The notes: generated by a model not told the origin, from the letters alone. A stretch of 64,000 nt of DNA from Gigaspora margarita (GCA_009809945.1 WTPW01002193.1:31877-95876); one strand, 5' to 3'. Positions 22,176-35,201 are shown, counted from the stretch's first letter. Program-made: numbers and translations.

Positions 22176-25100
22176 TTTAGAAATGGGTACAAGGGAATAT
22201 CAATATGCAACCCACAACCAAAGCAACTGCTTTATATTGTGATGCCACCATGCATAGTAAAAGTATCCCCCTTATAGTTGATAGTGGATCTTCTGGGAGT
22301 GTAGTTGCTTACCACCTATTAAGTGAATTAGGGATTCGAATCACGAGATCTTCTATTGTAAATATGATCAACATTCATGGAAAAAGTTTATGAGCTATTG
22401 GAGAAATTTCTGATTTCCTCTTTTGTATAGGAGGAGTTGAAATTCCTATTAATATTATAGTAACTAATGCTATCTTTTATTGTGCAATTGTTGTTAATGA
22501 TTGGCTTGTGAAAGTAAATGCTGCTATCGACTAGAATTCGTCTGAGATAGCTGTCCTTTGAAATAATAAGAAAATTATTATTTCTGTTGAGTTTCAAAAG
22601 ATGGCCAAAACCCCTTTAGGGAAAAAGTGATCAGTCACAGTGAAAGAACTTAAGGGTAATGATAATGAGGAAGAGAAAGAAGAAAATTCTGATAAGGAAT
22701 ACAAAGAAGAAGAATTAGAAGAACAGATATTTGCTTATTCAGAGGTTGAGAACGAGAGTGGAGAATCATTAAAAGAAGATAGATATGAAAAAAAAGATAT
22801 AGAAAAATTAAAAAAAAAGAAATTATGATTCATTAAAAACAATTATAGTTGGTATGGAAAATAAAGTGAACCAAGGACTATAGTCAGTAGACCATTTAAA
22901 TTTTAGAGTAAGTAACTATCAACCTATTGCTGATCTCTTTGATTATTACTACGATTATGAAAATTGGACAATAAAGGAATATAAAATAGGGGATTTGGAG
23001 GAAATTCAACAGAAGCAATTGTGGTCATTATTAGACAAAAATAGAGACCTCTGTGCTGAAAGTCTTAGAGAGTTAAAAAGGAGTAACCTTGTTTGGCATA
23101 AATTCTCACTCGAGATATTTGGCCTATCCAGCAACGCTTATATTGTTATTCCCCTGCAGAAAAAGAATTTTTGAAAGAAGAAATAAAAGCTATATTGAAG
23201 AAAGGTATTATTCAACCCTCGAATAGTCCCTGGGCCTCTCCTGTGGTACTTGTAAAACAGAAAGGCCAGAAGATGCGTTTGTGCATTGATTACAAGAAAC
23301 TCAATGCTGTAACCATAAGAGATAACTACCCTCTATCCAGGGTAGATGAACTATTAGATTCTTTAAATAGGTCATTATGGTTTGCATCCCTAGATCTTGC
23401 TAGTAGATACTAGCAGGTGGAAATGCTAAGAAAAGATAAACCTAAGACTGCATTAATTTCTTCCCAAGGCAACTTCGAATTCAATATAATGCATTTTGGC
23501 CTTATGAGAGCTCTGGTGACTTTCTAGAGGTTGATTGATCAGACCTTTGGAGATATAATTGGTAGATTTGTTGTTATTTATTTTGATAACTTAAATATTT
23601 ACTCTAAGACCTTTGAAGAGCATCTTGATTATTTATGAGAGGTTATAAAAAGATTGAGGAGAGCTAAATTGAAAATAAAGCCCCAAAAATGTTTTTTTGC
23701 ATAGAGGAAACTTAAGTTTCTTGGGTATATTGTAAGTGGTCAAGGGATATCCACTGATCCTGATAGGTCAAAGCTGTCCAAAACTTTCTAATTCCAAGGA
23801 GTTTATGACAATTATACAGATTTTTAGAATTAGTGTCCTATTACTGACAATTTATTTCTGGGTTTACTAATATTGCTGGACCCTTAAATGTTTTATTAAA
23901 AAGAATGTAGTGTATCAATAGAATTCTGAACAACAGAAGGCATTTGAAGAACTTAAGAAAAAGATAATGATTGACCCTATTTTGGCATACCCAGATTTTA
24001 CAAGACTATTTATCCTCCTTATGGATGCTTCTAATTTAGTGTTAGGAGCTATACTCTCTCAAGCTAATAATGATAATAAAGAAAGGGTGGAAGTCTATAC
24101 AAGTTGTTCACTGACCCCAGCTGAAAAAAATTATTCAGTAACAAAAAAGGAATGTCTTGCCATTGTTTGGATGGTTTCGTATTTTAGACTGTACCTCTAT
24201 AGGTCTCCTTTTACTCTCTATACTGATCACTTAGCATTGCAATCATTATTTTCTTACCAGTTATCCCAAAATTGACTGGCCAGGTAGATCCTGACCTTGT
24301 AGGAATATTTATTTAATACCATTCACAAGACAGAAAAATTACACCTTAACACTGATAGTTTATCGTAAATTTAGATTACAGCTACAAAGTCTATAAAAAT
24401 CTTTTTTATTTTTCTTTTACTTGCCATACTGATACCACTTTTAGATACCCCATTTTGTTTTAACAGATATTATGAATATAGATACATATAAAGTTTTTAT
24501 TGACTACCTTAGTGAGTCTAAAGTACCTCTGAACTATAACAAAAGAGCATTAAGACACAAGACCCAATATTTTCTTATTCAAAATTCATTATTATATAAT
24601 GTAAACTGATAAAACCCAGAAAGACCTTTACAAGTCTTAAAGCCCTATGAGATCAAGCCTATTCTACATGCAATGCATGCTGACCTACTAGCAGGGCACT
24701 TTGGAAGGAAGGGACTTATCATCAGACTATTATTCAGTATTATTGGCCCCAAATAGGAAATGATATTAAGCGATATGTCAAAGCCTGTGACACATGTCAA
24801 CAAAGAGGCAGACCTCAGACTAGAGAGCCTCTTCACCCAATTAAAGTAGGCCAACCTTTTGACCGGGTTGGTATTGATATCATAGAATCACTTTCTGTGA
24901 CTTTGAAAGAATACTGGTATATTGTTGTTGCTACTGACTATCTCACTAAATGGCCTGAAGCACTGTACTTAAAAGTGCTAATGCTGAATCTGTTGCTTCT
25001 TTTCTTTTTGACGAAATTATATACTGATATAGAAGTCCTCATGAGTTGCTCTCTAATCAAGACACTCACTTTTGTAACTGGTTGGTTGATGCCCTTTGTG

Positions 25101-26393
25101 AAAAATGTATGTCTCCCATTGTAAGTCAGCAGCCTATTACCTGCAGACCAATGGGTTAGTGGAGAGATTTAATAGAACTTTGAGGTAGTGGCCAAGTGTG
25201 TAGGACAGTATGCTGGTAGATAGACCAAATTTATTCTGGTAGTTCTATTTGTCTATAGAACCACTTGTCATTATACAACCTGATATGAACCCTTCTTCCT
25301 AGTATATGGTTGTGATGCCATATTGCTAGTTAAAACCATTTTATTTACGTACCTACCTGAGCCAACTACAGAAAAGAAAATGCAGAATTATCTTTTCTAA
25401 AGGGTTGAATCTCTTTTAGGGATCCTGGAAAATGCCCAAAACTAAGCCCAAGGAAATATTAGGAAGGCGCAGGGTAAATAGAAGGCTTACTATGATCAAA
25501 AATACTGGATTGAAACTTACCAAATAGGTGATAAAGTGATGTTTCATAAAACTTAACTAAGCACATCATACAGTTCTAAGCTTGAGCAATCATTCACGGG
25601 ACCCTACTACATTTATGAAGTATGTAGAAGTGGATTATATAAATTAAGAACTATAAAAACAGTGCCAAATAATAAGCCTTTAAAGAGTGAAAGAGTGCTC
25701 AAGAAATGAATCTATAGAAACTGATTAAAGAAGTATATTGAGGCACTGTGACCACCAGTTTCTCCTTTATATAAAAGTTCTGCCCTTTAGTCTTGATTGA
25801 ATGGGTATATATTATTCCAACATGCAATTTCTAAAAATAAACGCCAAATTTCTATGTTATGTCTTTCAATTAAAACAAATGTTTAAAGATATGGACATAG
25901 TTGAAATATTACAACTAACTCTTTTTCCCAAGCTATAGAATCGTATTTGATAGATCTTCAGCAGACAAAAATTTCATCTCATTATCTCAAGCCTACTCCT
26001 GAAGAGACCTGGTTCAAAAAGCTTAAATTTATATGTACTGTTATTAATATAAAAATTGTGATCAAGTGGATCTTCTACAATATTATTATTTCTTGGGCAA
26101 ATGTTTAGAGAAAACAAATGAGAACCCTGAAGTCAAAGAGAAACTTCGACAGAAAATTCCAAAAAAAAAAGGAAAGTTCACCTTAAAAACTGCTTCTCGC
26201 ACATATCAGCTTTACTAGGCATGGGAATTTTATAATTTGCTTGGAAATAAGTCCATTATGGCTAATATTATATATCGAATAGCTAAGAAAGATTTTCAAT
26301 TGCTACTTAGAAAAGCCAAAAAATTTATACTGAAGAACTATCTGAATTCCTTAACAAGTCCTTTATAAAAGCTCAGAAATAACCTGGAGAGTA

Positions 26394-27475
26394 TGTTACA
26401 GTTCTTATGACTTAGATTAGGGCTTAGATAGAATTTTGGATTATATTTTTTTATATATATATATTTTTTTATAACATTTATATTTTTTTTTTTATTTGTC
26501 TATTTTTCTTATTTGAATGACATGTGAGGACACAAGGTGTAAAGTGTTAGTTAAACCAGAAATTGTCGATTCTTAGTACCAGTAAGCCATAAGTTACAGT
26601 CATTATGGCTTATATAAATGATGTAGTAAGGCTTTAATTATTTTGGAGCATTAATGCTAATGGTCCGAAAGCACAAATGCTTCAAAGCCTTAAGGCATAA
26701 AAGCACGACTACTTCAAAGTCTTATACTATGAAGCTGCGAAATGTTAAATGCGCAGTAACTTATAGTAAATTAAAATGTATTTAAGGATCTTTATTTCGC
26801 GTCAATAAAGTTTTCTCAGACATTGATGTCTTTAAATAATTCTGACTGAGTTGAATAAGAATCAATTTCTCAAAAAGTTTTATTTTAAATGAACTGTTAT
26901 GATTCAATATATTACTTTTATCTTTATTTATATGCATACTGACGCTTTTAAAAAACATAATTATTTCTATTAAGGCCCATAATTGTTGTCTTATTTAATT
27001 GCAGTCTACTTCCGCTATAGTCACACAGTCTGGCAGAAACTTGATGTGACTATAGCGAGAGAAATATAATAATAGTCACATCGCGTGATTATACTGAGAG
27101 TTAATTTCATATTACTGCAAATGATTGGTATATAATTTCAAGAAAATGTGACTATTTCAGATGTGACTATTGTGGAAGTAGACTGTACTACCTTTTATCT
27201 TACCCTTAAATGTTATTTATAATCTTTAAAATCCTTATACTTATTCTTGCACTGCTATACTTAAGTCATGTATATTAATTACTCCCGTAATTAGATTAAT
27301 TGCATAACCCTCAATTTGATCTAGTCCACTGATCAAACTGATCCTAAATATAAGAATTTCGTGCCTGTATATCATGTGCTAACCCATTTACCAAACATCA
27401 TTTATAGGACTCCCGTTTACTATTGGAACTAAATTCACATTTAGTAAATAATGCTCTCCCAAAACAATAGTAACA
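26394..27475 (+). repeat. 3' LTR of the fossil element, with an inserted element
   Basis: It begins TGTTACAG and ends TAACA before CTACC. It measures 1082 bp including the insertion at 27002-27185, or about 896 bp without it, which agrees with the 5' LTR. Confidence 0.8.
27002..27185. mobile_element. Tc1/mariner-like miniature element in the 3' LTR
   Basis: The ends CAGTCTACTTCCGCTATAGT and GACTATTGTGGAAGTAGACTG are inverted repeats. TA follows on the right, and comparison with the other LTR shows TA on the left changed to TG. The empty site in the 5' LTR confirms the 184-bp insertion. Confidence 0.9.
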
Positions 27476-29540
27476 CTACCAAAGTATGGTTCCCAACTTA
27501 ACCCAAAATTTACTTATTAGTCATAAAACCAAAAACTTTACATTTATTTTTCAACATATACAATTAGCCAAAAATTATATTACATTATCAAATCTTTCAC
27601 TTAATTTTTATCATCCAGATTTCTTTTCTAATATACATCTAATCTATGATATACTTCTATCAAATCCAAAAACCTTCATAATTAATAGTAGAGAAATAAC
27701 CGGTTACTATTTATTGAACAAATTACAACTGCAAACAATAAATATATTCTTCTATAGAATAATATTTATCTACATACTAATAAACCTACTAAAGGTCGTC
27801 AACTTCATGGTTCTCTAATATGCTCCATTTTATACAAGATAACACAATTATAAATATCTGGCCTCATCTTCATCTACCTTCAATTAACTCCTTTATTAAT
27901 ACAATATATTATTTTTCTTCTTTAATAATCTCTAACCCTTTTTTACTTATACAAATATACTATACCTCTAACAATAATCTCTTCTTATTACATCAAACTT
28001 CTTTATCAAAAACTACAACATATAATATTAATCCTTCAGATTCAGATTTCATACAACTACTACCCAATATTTCTTTATTTCCAAATACCTTTTTCTTATT
28101 TAATATTCTCTATAATCAAATTAACAAATCTAAAAATCAAACATATATTCAAATTGATTACAAAGAAATCCTTGCTCTAATTCATATTTTTTAATCTTAC
28201 TAATACTACAACTTCCTCTCAATCTATACCATTTAACCAATAATGCTACCTATTAATATCAACTCACTAACTTTCTTTCACTTATTCAAAATCTTTACTT
28301 TACAAGAACTTCATTTCTATACTGATGCTTTAATACAAAATCTACAATCATCAAATATTAAATCTGGCATTGGTTGGATTTGTAAAAATAATACTTCTAT
28401 TAAATTCAATGCAGCTACTACTTCATATCCTGATACAACATGAACTGAACTTGAAGCAATTATCTCTCTTCTTCTTGCAACTCCCAATAATACTCATATA
28501 AATATCCATTTAGACAACAATACTGCAATCAAAAACCTAAAACAAATACATCTTTCAAAACCTACACAAATCAAAACTAGGATATTATATTTATTATTGA
28601 TCTAATTAAATCAATTAAAAATATTTTATTTACCCTATACAAAATCAAATCACATCTTAATCCTATCCATAACCAAGCAGACTTACTTGCAAAAAATGGA
28701 ATTAACAAACCAATACTTAAAATTACCCATAATTTTCTAAATCTACCAATACATTTTTTATGGAACAATTGTCTTATTCCTTTAAAAATATGAACTTTTA
28801 TCAAAAATATATATACTGTACAAGAACTATACTCCTGGTCTACTCTTAAAATATTTAAAAATATAGCTAAACCCAATTGGACATTATGGTTTGATATCCT
28901 AAACACACTTGAACACAATCACTCTAAATATTCTTTTAGAATCAAAATGCTTACAAATAATCTTTCAACTATGGAAAACCTTCATATTCACTATACTTAT
29001 CTATATCCAACATCAAAATGCTCTCACTGTTTAAATAATGAAGACACTCTATATATACTTCTCTGTTCAAACAATAACAATAATATTCAACAATCTATAA
29101 CTAATATAATTACTAATACACTTACCTCTCTCAAAATTACTACTATATCACCAACTACAATTCTCAATATTCTTCTTCACTCTACACTTAATTCATCTAA
29201 TCCACAATTTAACTCTTTTCTTTACTATATTATTGGAATCTTTTCTCTAATATTTTTGAAAAAATTAAACTACTTACTGCTAAACAAACTAAATTATTTT
29301 TTACTACTTTGTCAAAAAATCTTTTAGATTAGTTCCAAAATACTATTTGGTCTTTATGAAATATATCTCAACACCAATAGGAACTTGCTTGCAATATTAC
29401 CTCAAAAATGAAAAAAAGGAAATACTTTTTCCAAATACACTTAATACAACAACTACATCATCATCAAACATATCTTATATAGATACTCTTCTTTTATAGA
29501 AAAATGGTTTCTACAAGATTACTCTCTAACAAATTGTATA
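27476..29540 (+). mobile_element. decayed LINE, 3' part (RNase H and zinc knuckle)
   Basis: This continues the LINE of 13597-17577. An RNase H domain shows its four acidic or His-linked motifs in order: FYTDA (about 28316), TELEAI (about 28444), HLDNNTA (about 28507) and SHLNPIHNQADLLAK (about 28650-28694). A stop codon lies directly before TELEAI. A knuckle-like KCSHCLNNEDTLYILLC follows near 29008; it keeps C-x2-C and the last Cys, but Tyr stands where relatives carry His. The 3' end is near 29540 and I see no clean poly-A tail. Confidence 0.8.
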
Positions 29541-30714
29541 CACTAATGCCAAGATACATACCTAAGGTTTTCTCCAACCTATTCTAGCTAGTTAATTAAT
29601 TTGAAACAATTAATTATAGCACTTATAGAAAATAGGAGGTATAATGTTATATTGGGTGCCTGTTTACAGTACACAAATATAGTTCTGAAATCTTTAAATG
29701 TAAATTTATTATTTTTTCTTAAATAAAGTTTCAACTTTGGCATAATAAAAAAAAATGTCTCTAGCAGTATTATAGTTCTTAGATTGACCAAAATCAAAAT
29801 ATGTAGCAATAATTCATTAAGTATATTGTTTAACAGAATAGGTATATTGGTATTAAAGCCAAAAATGGCAAAAGTTTTGATTGTAGACAATAGGTAGAAA
29901 GCAAATAGAGCAAATAAGCCTGGGTTATTGATTTGTTGAACTTCTATATCAAGAACAAAAAAATAGCTAGGATAATGTAGTTTTAAATAGATTTGATAAG
30001 CTCTATTCATATAGAGAGCACAGAAGTTAGAAATTGATTTTTTTCAAAAGTTTAATAGGGTCAGAGGAGTTTGTTTTAATGAAAAAGTCATAAGATAAAA
30101 ATTCTAATTTAGGTCTGCAATGAATAATATAACTAATAAAGCAAGAGAGACAGAAAATGCTACAAAAACTAAGGCTTCAAGTATGATCATCTGAATAAAT
30201 CACTTTTAATTTAATAGAAAAATACCAGATGCTACAAAGCAGAGGCTTCAAGTATGTCCTTTTGAATAAATCTTTTTAAATTCAACAGGTAAACCAAAAT
30301 AACTACTTAATAAGAGGTGTAAAAAAAGAAATATCTTTGCAAAAGTTGAAAAGTTCTAGATGTATTTAAATATTTTTTCTAGAAAACACCAAAATGTTAC
30401 AACAACTATAGCCTTTAATATAGTACTTACATACAGTACTAAGCAACAGAAATCTCTTTAGGATTAGAAGAGATATAAAGTAATAAAGAAGTAGAATTTT
30501 ACTTTACTAGAGTAGTTTAGTATATATTTATCAAAGAGCAAAAGAATATTTATTTGACAAAGATATATTTTATTTATTTATAAGATAATTTTCAAAATAG
30601 ATAACTATTTCTAAATATTAGAAAGAAGGGGGAGGAGAATCTGATTCTGTTGTGCAGAAAAGAAAAGAGCTAGAGTTTATATATTTTTTACAATAATTGA
30701 AGAAATAGTTAGAG
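29541..30714. other. AT-rich region, no supported gene
   Basis: A minus-strand frame of 140 residues (29588-30010) is hydrophobic, Leu/Ile/Phe-rich and made of AT-rich codons. It has no motif I recognise, so I leave it uncalled. Repeated ATGCTACAAA...GGCTTCAAGTATG blocks near 30158 and 30230 show a short internal duplication. Confidence 0.4.
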
Positions 30715-30890
30715 TGATAAGAATAATAAAATAGCAGAAAGATAGAAACAGTGATAGTAAAATAGTAATAGTAGAAATAGTAATGATAAAAATGGTAATA
30801 GTTTAAATAGTAATGATATAATAGTAAGTAGAAATAATAATAGTAAAAATAGTAGAAATAATAATAGTAAAATAATAATGGTAGAAGTAG
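30715..30890. repeat. AATAGT-type microsatellite
   Basis: The region is built of irregular AATAGTAATAGTAGAAATAG units that drift between ATAGTA, AATAAT and GTAGAA forms. Confidence 0.75.
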
Positions 30891-31162
30891 TAACTGTTTT
30901 ATTTGTTCTTTTATTAAACTATTTATAATAATAATACAATAATGATTATAATAATAGAAATAACTAAGAAAATGAAAATTATAATAAGAAAATAATATTA
31001 AAACTTATTCTATAACAATACAGTTGGGCACACTCTAATATAGTAATTATAAAGAGGGATAACTTTATAAATATACCTCTATATAAGCACAAATTATAAT
31101 TGATATAAAAAAATGATTTAATAGAAGTATTTTAAAAATTTTATATATTATTGTATAAAGTT

Positions 31163-31482
31163 GTCATATAAAAAAGTCAAAATAATACTAAGTAAATCAA
31201 TTTTTATGCAATAAAAAAAGTCATTTAGAAGAACAAAATACATTATTTATAAATTTTTATACAAATTAGATAACTTTTAATTAGTACAAATTTTCATTTT
31301 ACATATCTATTATATAGCTAAAAAATTTGTATAAAATATAAAAAAATTGTATTAATGTAATAACAACTAATTTTTATAAAGTTTTTAGAATAAATATATT
31401 TTGATCTTCTTAACAACTTTTTTATTGCATAAAAATCAATTTACTTAGTATTATTTTGACTTTTATATATAGCAATGATCAA
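31163..31482. mobile_element. miniature element, AGTCAAAATAATACTAAG family
   Basis: The left AAAAAAGTCAAAATAATACT and the right AGTATTATTTTGACTTTTAT are inverted repeats, extending inward through ATCAATTTTTATGCAATAAA. A second, shortened copy lies at 31997-32286, and the two may once have been linked. Confidence 0.65.
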
Positions 31483-31514
31483 TAATTTTATATAAAGATT
31501 TTAAACTTTATTTT

Positions 31515-31957
31515 TTTTTATTTTTTTAAATTTTTTAGCCATATTGCTAAGGCGCAATTGGTGCTCTTTTTTATTTAGATCTTTTAAACTATCTCTGTAC
31601 TAGTGGGTACATGTGTTAAGTCCATCAATTGATGTTCTGGGTCCATGCCCCACAGTGTAGAACTCGTTTTCACTAGAAGTGAGTTCGCAGTTCCCTATCG
31701 CATGATCCACTAGCAGGATCTTTCTAATTGTATTTGTAAATTACTCACAACTGAGTTACATTAGTTGACCTATTCAAACCTGGAGAATTTAACTAGATTT
31801 AGCCAAGTGTCCTTTCTTTACAACTGGAATGTATCTGGGAGATCTATTTACAACTGGAGGTTTTAACTAGAACTGTTCTAAATTTCTGCAACTAGTGATC
31901 TTGCAACTGGAATAGTTAATGTACTGGGAGCGCAACTACTACGCTGACCCACAGGAC
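31515..31957 (-). mobile_element. tRNA-headed SINE-like retroposon with 14-bp target duplication
   Basis: TTAAACTTTATTTT occurs at 31501-31514 and 31958-31971. The segment between is clearly more GC-rich than its surroundings. Read on the minus strand, the right end begins with a tRNA D-arm-like CAGCGTAGTAGTTGCGC and the left end is a run of A. It shares the block GTCCATCAATTGATGTTCTG with the retroposon at 60866-61398, so both belong to one family. Confidence 0.65.
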
Positions 31958-31996
31958 TTAAACTTTATTTTAAAAAATTTTTATATAATGTTATTG

Positions 31997-32286
31997 ATTG
32001 TTGCTATATATAAAAGTCAAAATAATACTAAGCAATTAATTTTTATGTATAAAAGGAATAAAATATATCTACTCTAAAATTTTATATAAATCAGTTTGCA
32101 TTTTTTTAATACATTTTTTTTTTTATCTTTTTATAAAAAAATTACAAATTTTTTAACTATATTTATAGATAAGTAAAATAAAACAATATAATAATAATAT
32201 CCAATTTGTATAAAAATTTTATGTTAGGTATATTTTATTTTTCTGACAACTTTTTTTATTGCTTAAAAATTAATTTACTTAGTATT
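31997..32286. mobile_element. miniature element, AGTCAAAATAATACTAAG family (right copy)
   Basis: It starts TATAAAAGTCAAAATAATAC and ends TTTACTTAGTATT, where the next element (AATGATACTTGTGC) joins it directly. The end is therefore cut or used as an insertion site. Confidence 0.5.
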
Positions 32287-32983
32287 AATGATACTTGTGC
32301 ATGATACAATTTGTATCATTAACACATAATAAAATTATTTTATTAGACAATTTCAAATTAATAAAATAATAAATGACAAAACCTATAACATATAATAGGA
32401 CTCCAAACATCTAGTACTAAGGTTATACATTATGCATTTCAGCAAAAACCCCAAAATTTGAGAAGCAAAAAAAACAGTTTTAGTAATTATCTTAGTATCT
32501 AATAATCTAATTTGAATGAACTTTTTTTGAATTAAAGCTCTCAGTGAGGCGCATCTAACAAAAAAAGTTTATTCAAATCTGATTACTGGATCAAAAGCTA
32601 TTTAACAAAATGTAGTTTTGCTATTTTTAGCAAATTAGATCAAAATTAGCCAAAACCCAGCTATAACCAATATAAGAGTTATCCAGAGGCCTTATAGGAT
32701 GAAACCAATAATGTATAACAAAACACATAATTAATAACAAAACCTATGATAATTTTGATGAAGCATAAAAATATTATTTATTTTATTCATAATAAAAATA
32801 AATTAGTCTATATAAATTTAGTTTTTTGTTTATTATAATATCTACTTAGTTTCTATCTTTTTGAAATATTGATCTGACATTACCTAATGATGCAACAATC
32901 ATCCAGATTATCACCAAATTTTATTTGGGGATTACTATCAATTTTATTAGTTATTGAATAGTAATTGATTAAAATCCACCCTG
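32287..32983. mobile_element. element of the AATGATGCCT / GATACAA family (partial)
   Basis: The left end AATGATACTTGTGCATGATA matches the 45603 element, and a later part (TTTCTATCTTTTTGAAATAT, then GATCTGACATTACCT) also matches it. Near 32540 there is one diverged palindromic module (CTCTCAGTGAGGCG). The far end is split by the SINE at 33000. Confidence 0.5.
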
Positions 32984-32999
32984 ACAAGAACTATTAATT

Positions 33000-34349
33000 T
33001 TTTTTCAAGTTAAGGTACTTACTTCGGGAGTAAGAGTTTTATTCAAGATATTCAGAACATGAGCTTCCTACATGGAGGTCACCCGACATAGTACATTGAC
33101 GAAAGTACAACTGCCACACCTGCAACTTTTGGTTGCCTATCTAAGTAGCTACCTTAAGGTTCTACACTAGCTGCCATACCTGCAACCCGCATACTGGTCA
33201 TTGCCTATTTTAAACCCTCTAATCATTGCCATCTGCCAATCCCTACTTGTATCACCAGAACAAGATCCGGTTACTTTTCTACCTCCCTTAGGACTACTTT
33301 ATCCTCAATAAGAGACCTGGTAGAGCAGTCCCTGTCCCACTCAGGTATTATCTACATTTAAGTAACTTATGCTATAGCTTTACCAATATACTGTAGTCAG
33401 GAATTATCCTTAAACCACTACTGTTACCTACTTCTTGCTCTTATGAAGTTCCCAAACCCCAGTACCCAGTCAGTCACTCTTCTGGATCCTTTTCCCCAGT
33501 TGCATCCCTACTCCCGATCCTTAGACTCGGAAGGGTTGGTCCACCTGGCATTAGGATGCCAAAGGTCTCCCTCCCCTTGGTACATGCTTCCAAATATACA
33601 GTGCGGAACACCATAAACCAACACCTTTTTATATGTATTTTACAAAAATTGATATAATTTAAAAATAAAAAATTTTTTTCAAAAAATTTTTAACCAAATT
33701 GTAGCTTTGAGGCTAAGCTACAATTTGGTTAAAATAGATTTTTATTTTATTTTAATTTTAAAAGGTTATATCAATTTAAAGTTTACTATGAAATTAAAAA
33801 TTTGGTGTTTAATATATAAAAAAAAGAAACTCATATATAATTTTTGACCAATCACAATTGATTACATTATACTGGCCAATCAGAATTGAGTATTTATTTC
33901 AAAATATGGCGCGGGGTGTGTTGGTTTATGCTGTCCCGCACTGTATGTCCTTTTCCTCTGGTATGACTCTGGCAGTCCGGTTGGTAGGGTCCTCTGATCC
34001 TTTTTATCGTTGGTTTGCTTTTGGTCAGTCACCATCTGAGATCCTTTTCCCCTAGCACCGTCAAAAGTCAGGTAATTCTCCACTCAGGTCTTGCCATGCG
34101 GGTTCTGTTCTGCTAATTTCCAGGACTTATACACTTCCTTTTCTCTCATGTAAGATTACACAAGTCAGTCAGCTCCCAATAACTTGACATCACGCAGGCT
34201 ACAGATCAAAGATCCAATTAGTTGGAGTACAGATCAGTTACTATAACACAGATGCAATTTTTCAAAACTGTCTCCAGTGGGATTTGAACTCTGCACCTGC
34301 CATTTGGGGGTGGCAACAACCCAACTTTACTATATTGCCACACTCCTTT
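33000..34349 (-). mobile_element. long tRNA-headed retroposon with 16-bp target duplication
   Basis: ACAAGAACTATTAATT is repeated exactly at 32984-32999 and 34350-34365. On the minus strand the element starts GGAGTGTGGCAATATAGTAA (an A-box-like run) and has a B-box-like GTTCAAATCCC near 34277. It closes with a short A run at 33000. Without the element inserted at 33599-33943 it is about 1.0 kb, long for a SINE. The body is GC-rich for this window and shows no coding frame. Confidence 0.72.
33599..33943. mobile_element. Tc1/mariner-like miniature element inside the long retroposon
   Basis: CAGTGCGGAACACCATAAAC pairs with the right-end run ending GGTTTATGCTGTCCCGCACTG, with TA on each side (33597-33598, 33944-33945). 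A central hairpin, AACCAAATTGTAGCTT with AAGCTACAATTTGGTT-like partner, lies at about 33690-33735. Confidence 0.85.
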
Positions 34350-34598
34350 ACAAGAACTATTAATTAAGATAGTAATTGATAATAATCAATAATAATCAAT
34401 AGATATCAGAATAAAAATCATGAATAATAATTCTAATCAATACTATTATATTGTATACTTATTTTTTAATGCTTTACATATTTTCGCACATTTTTGCAAG
34501 GTTTTGCAATTTAATAAAATTTTATATTTTTATTTATTTATTATTATTATTATGCATTATATTTTAAATTAAATATATTTTATTTAGAATAAATATAT

Positions 34599-34956
34599 GC
34601 AACGCACCCTGCGATATGCTAATTTATCGCACACATATATATAAACATAGTTTGTAGATCTGTGTAATGAATAACAAAGAAATTTCTATATAACAAAATT
34701 TTAATATAATATAGGGTTAGGGTAAGGGTCAGTGTTAGAAGTTAGAGTAGATGATAGATATACCAAAATTTTGTAAGGAATTTTTTTGTTAGAGTTTGAA
34801 AGGTGGTTATATAGATAAAATTTTTTGATATTACAAATTTTTGAAAAATTTTTTTATTTTGTTATACAAAAAAAATTTGCACATTACACCTGATCTTTAA
34901 ATGTAATTGGTAGATTGTTAGGGTGCAATATACAAGCACTTCGCAGAGTGCAATGC
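34599..34956. mobile_element. small inverted-repeat element with TTAGGG tract
   Basis: GCAACGCACCCTGCGATATG on the left pairs with GCACTTCGCAGAGTGCAATG on the right. The inside carries AGGGTTAGGGTAAGGGTC (about 34713) and an ATTACACCTGATCTT block that also occurs near 58520 and 63110. Confidence 0.6.
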
Positions 34957-35201
34957 CTAATTAAGTTCTTTTATTTATTATATATTATTATATATTCACA
35001 ACAAAAAAAAATAAAACCAAAAAAAAACTGAAACTGAAAAAAAATATAAATGAAAAAATAGTAATATTTTAAACTACTTTTGTACTTCGTCGCATAATAC
35101 TAGCTCTAAATACTTATTTTTCTCACTTTGCAGTTAGCTATTATTTCATTTCTTTGTTTTAACTATTATATTTGCTTATATTCACTACTTTCTAAAAATA
35201 G

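Larger units (their letters stand above)
18733..27475 (+). mobile_element. fossil Ty3/Gypsy-type LTR retrotransposon
   Basis: Two LTRs of about 0.9 kb frame an internal region with the family's usual order: a gag-like part (about 19690-21300), a protease with a DSGSSGS motif (about 22215-22330), reverse transcriptase (about 23070-23760), RNase H (about 23960-24275) and integrase (about 24600-25680). Another 0.7 kb of unclear content follows before the 3' LTR. A 4-bp direct repeat CTAC flanks the element. It is thoroughly broken, with dozens of breaks, and the LTRs differ by roughly 10-12% over about 300 bp compared by eye, so it is old. It sits inside the LINE and carries three later DNA-element insertions. 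Confidence 0.88.

Noticed and set aside
22640-22828. An acidic, lysine- and glutamate-rich frame
   Set aside because: It lies between the protease and reverse transcriptase parts of the LTR fossil and belongs to that element.
29588-30010. A 140-codon minus-strand frame, hydrophobic
   Set aside because: Leu, Ile and Phe dominate as expected from AT-rich codons. I recognise no motif, and nothing next to it supports a gene.
33858-34083. Overlapping frames on both strands around 33.9-34.1 kb
   Set aside because: They straddle the edge of a miniature element and a retroposon body, so they are chance frames in GC-richer repeat DNA.
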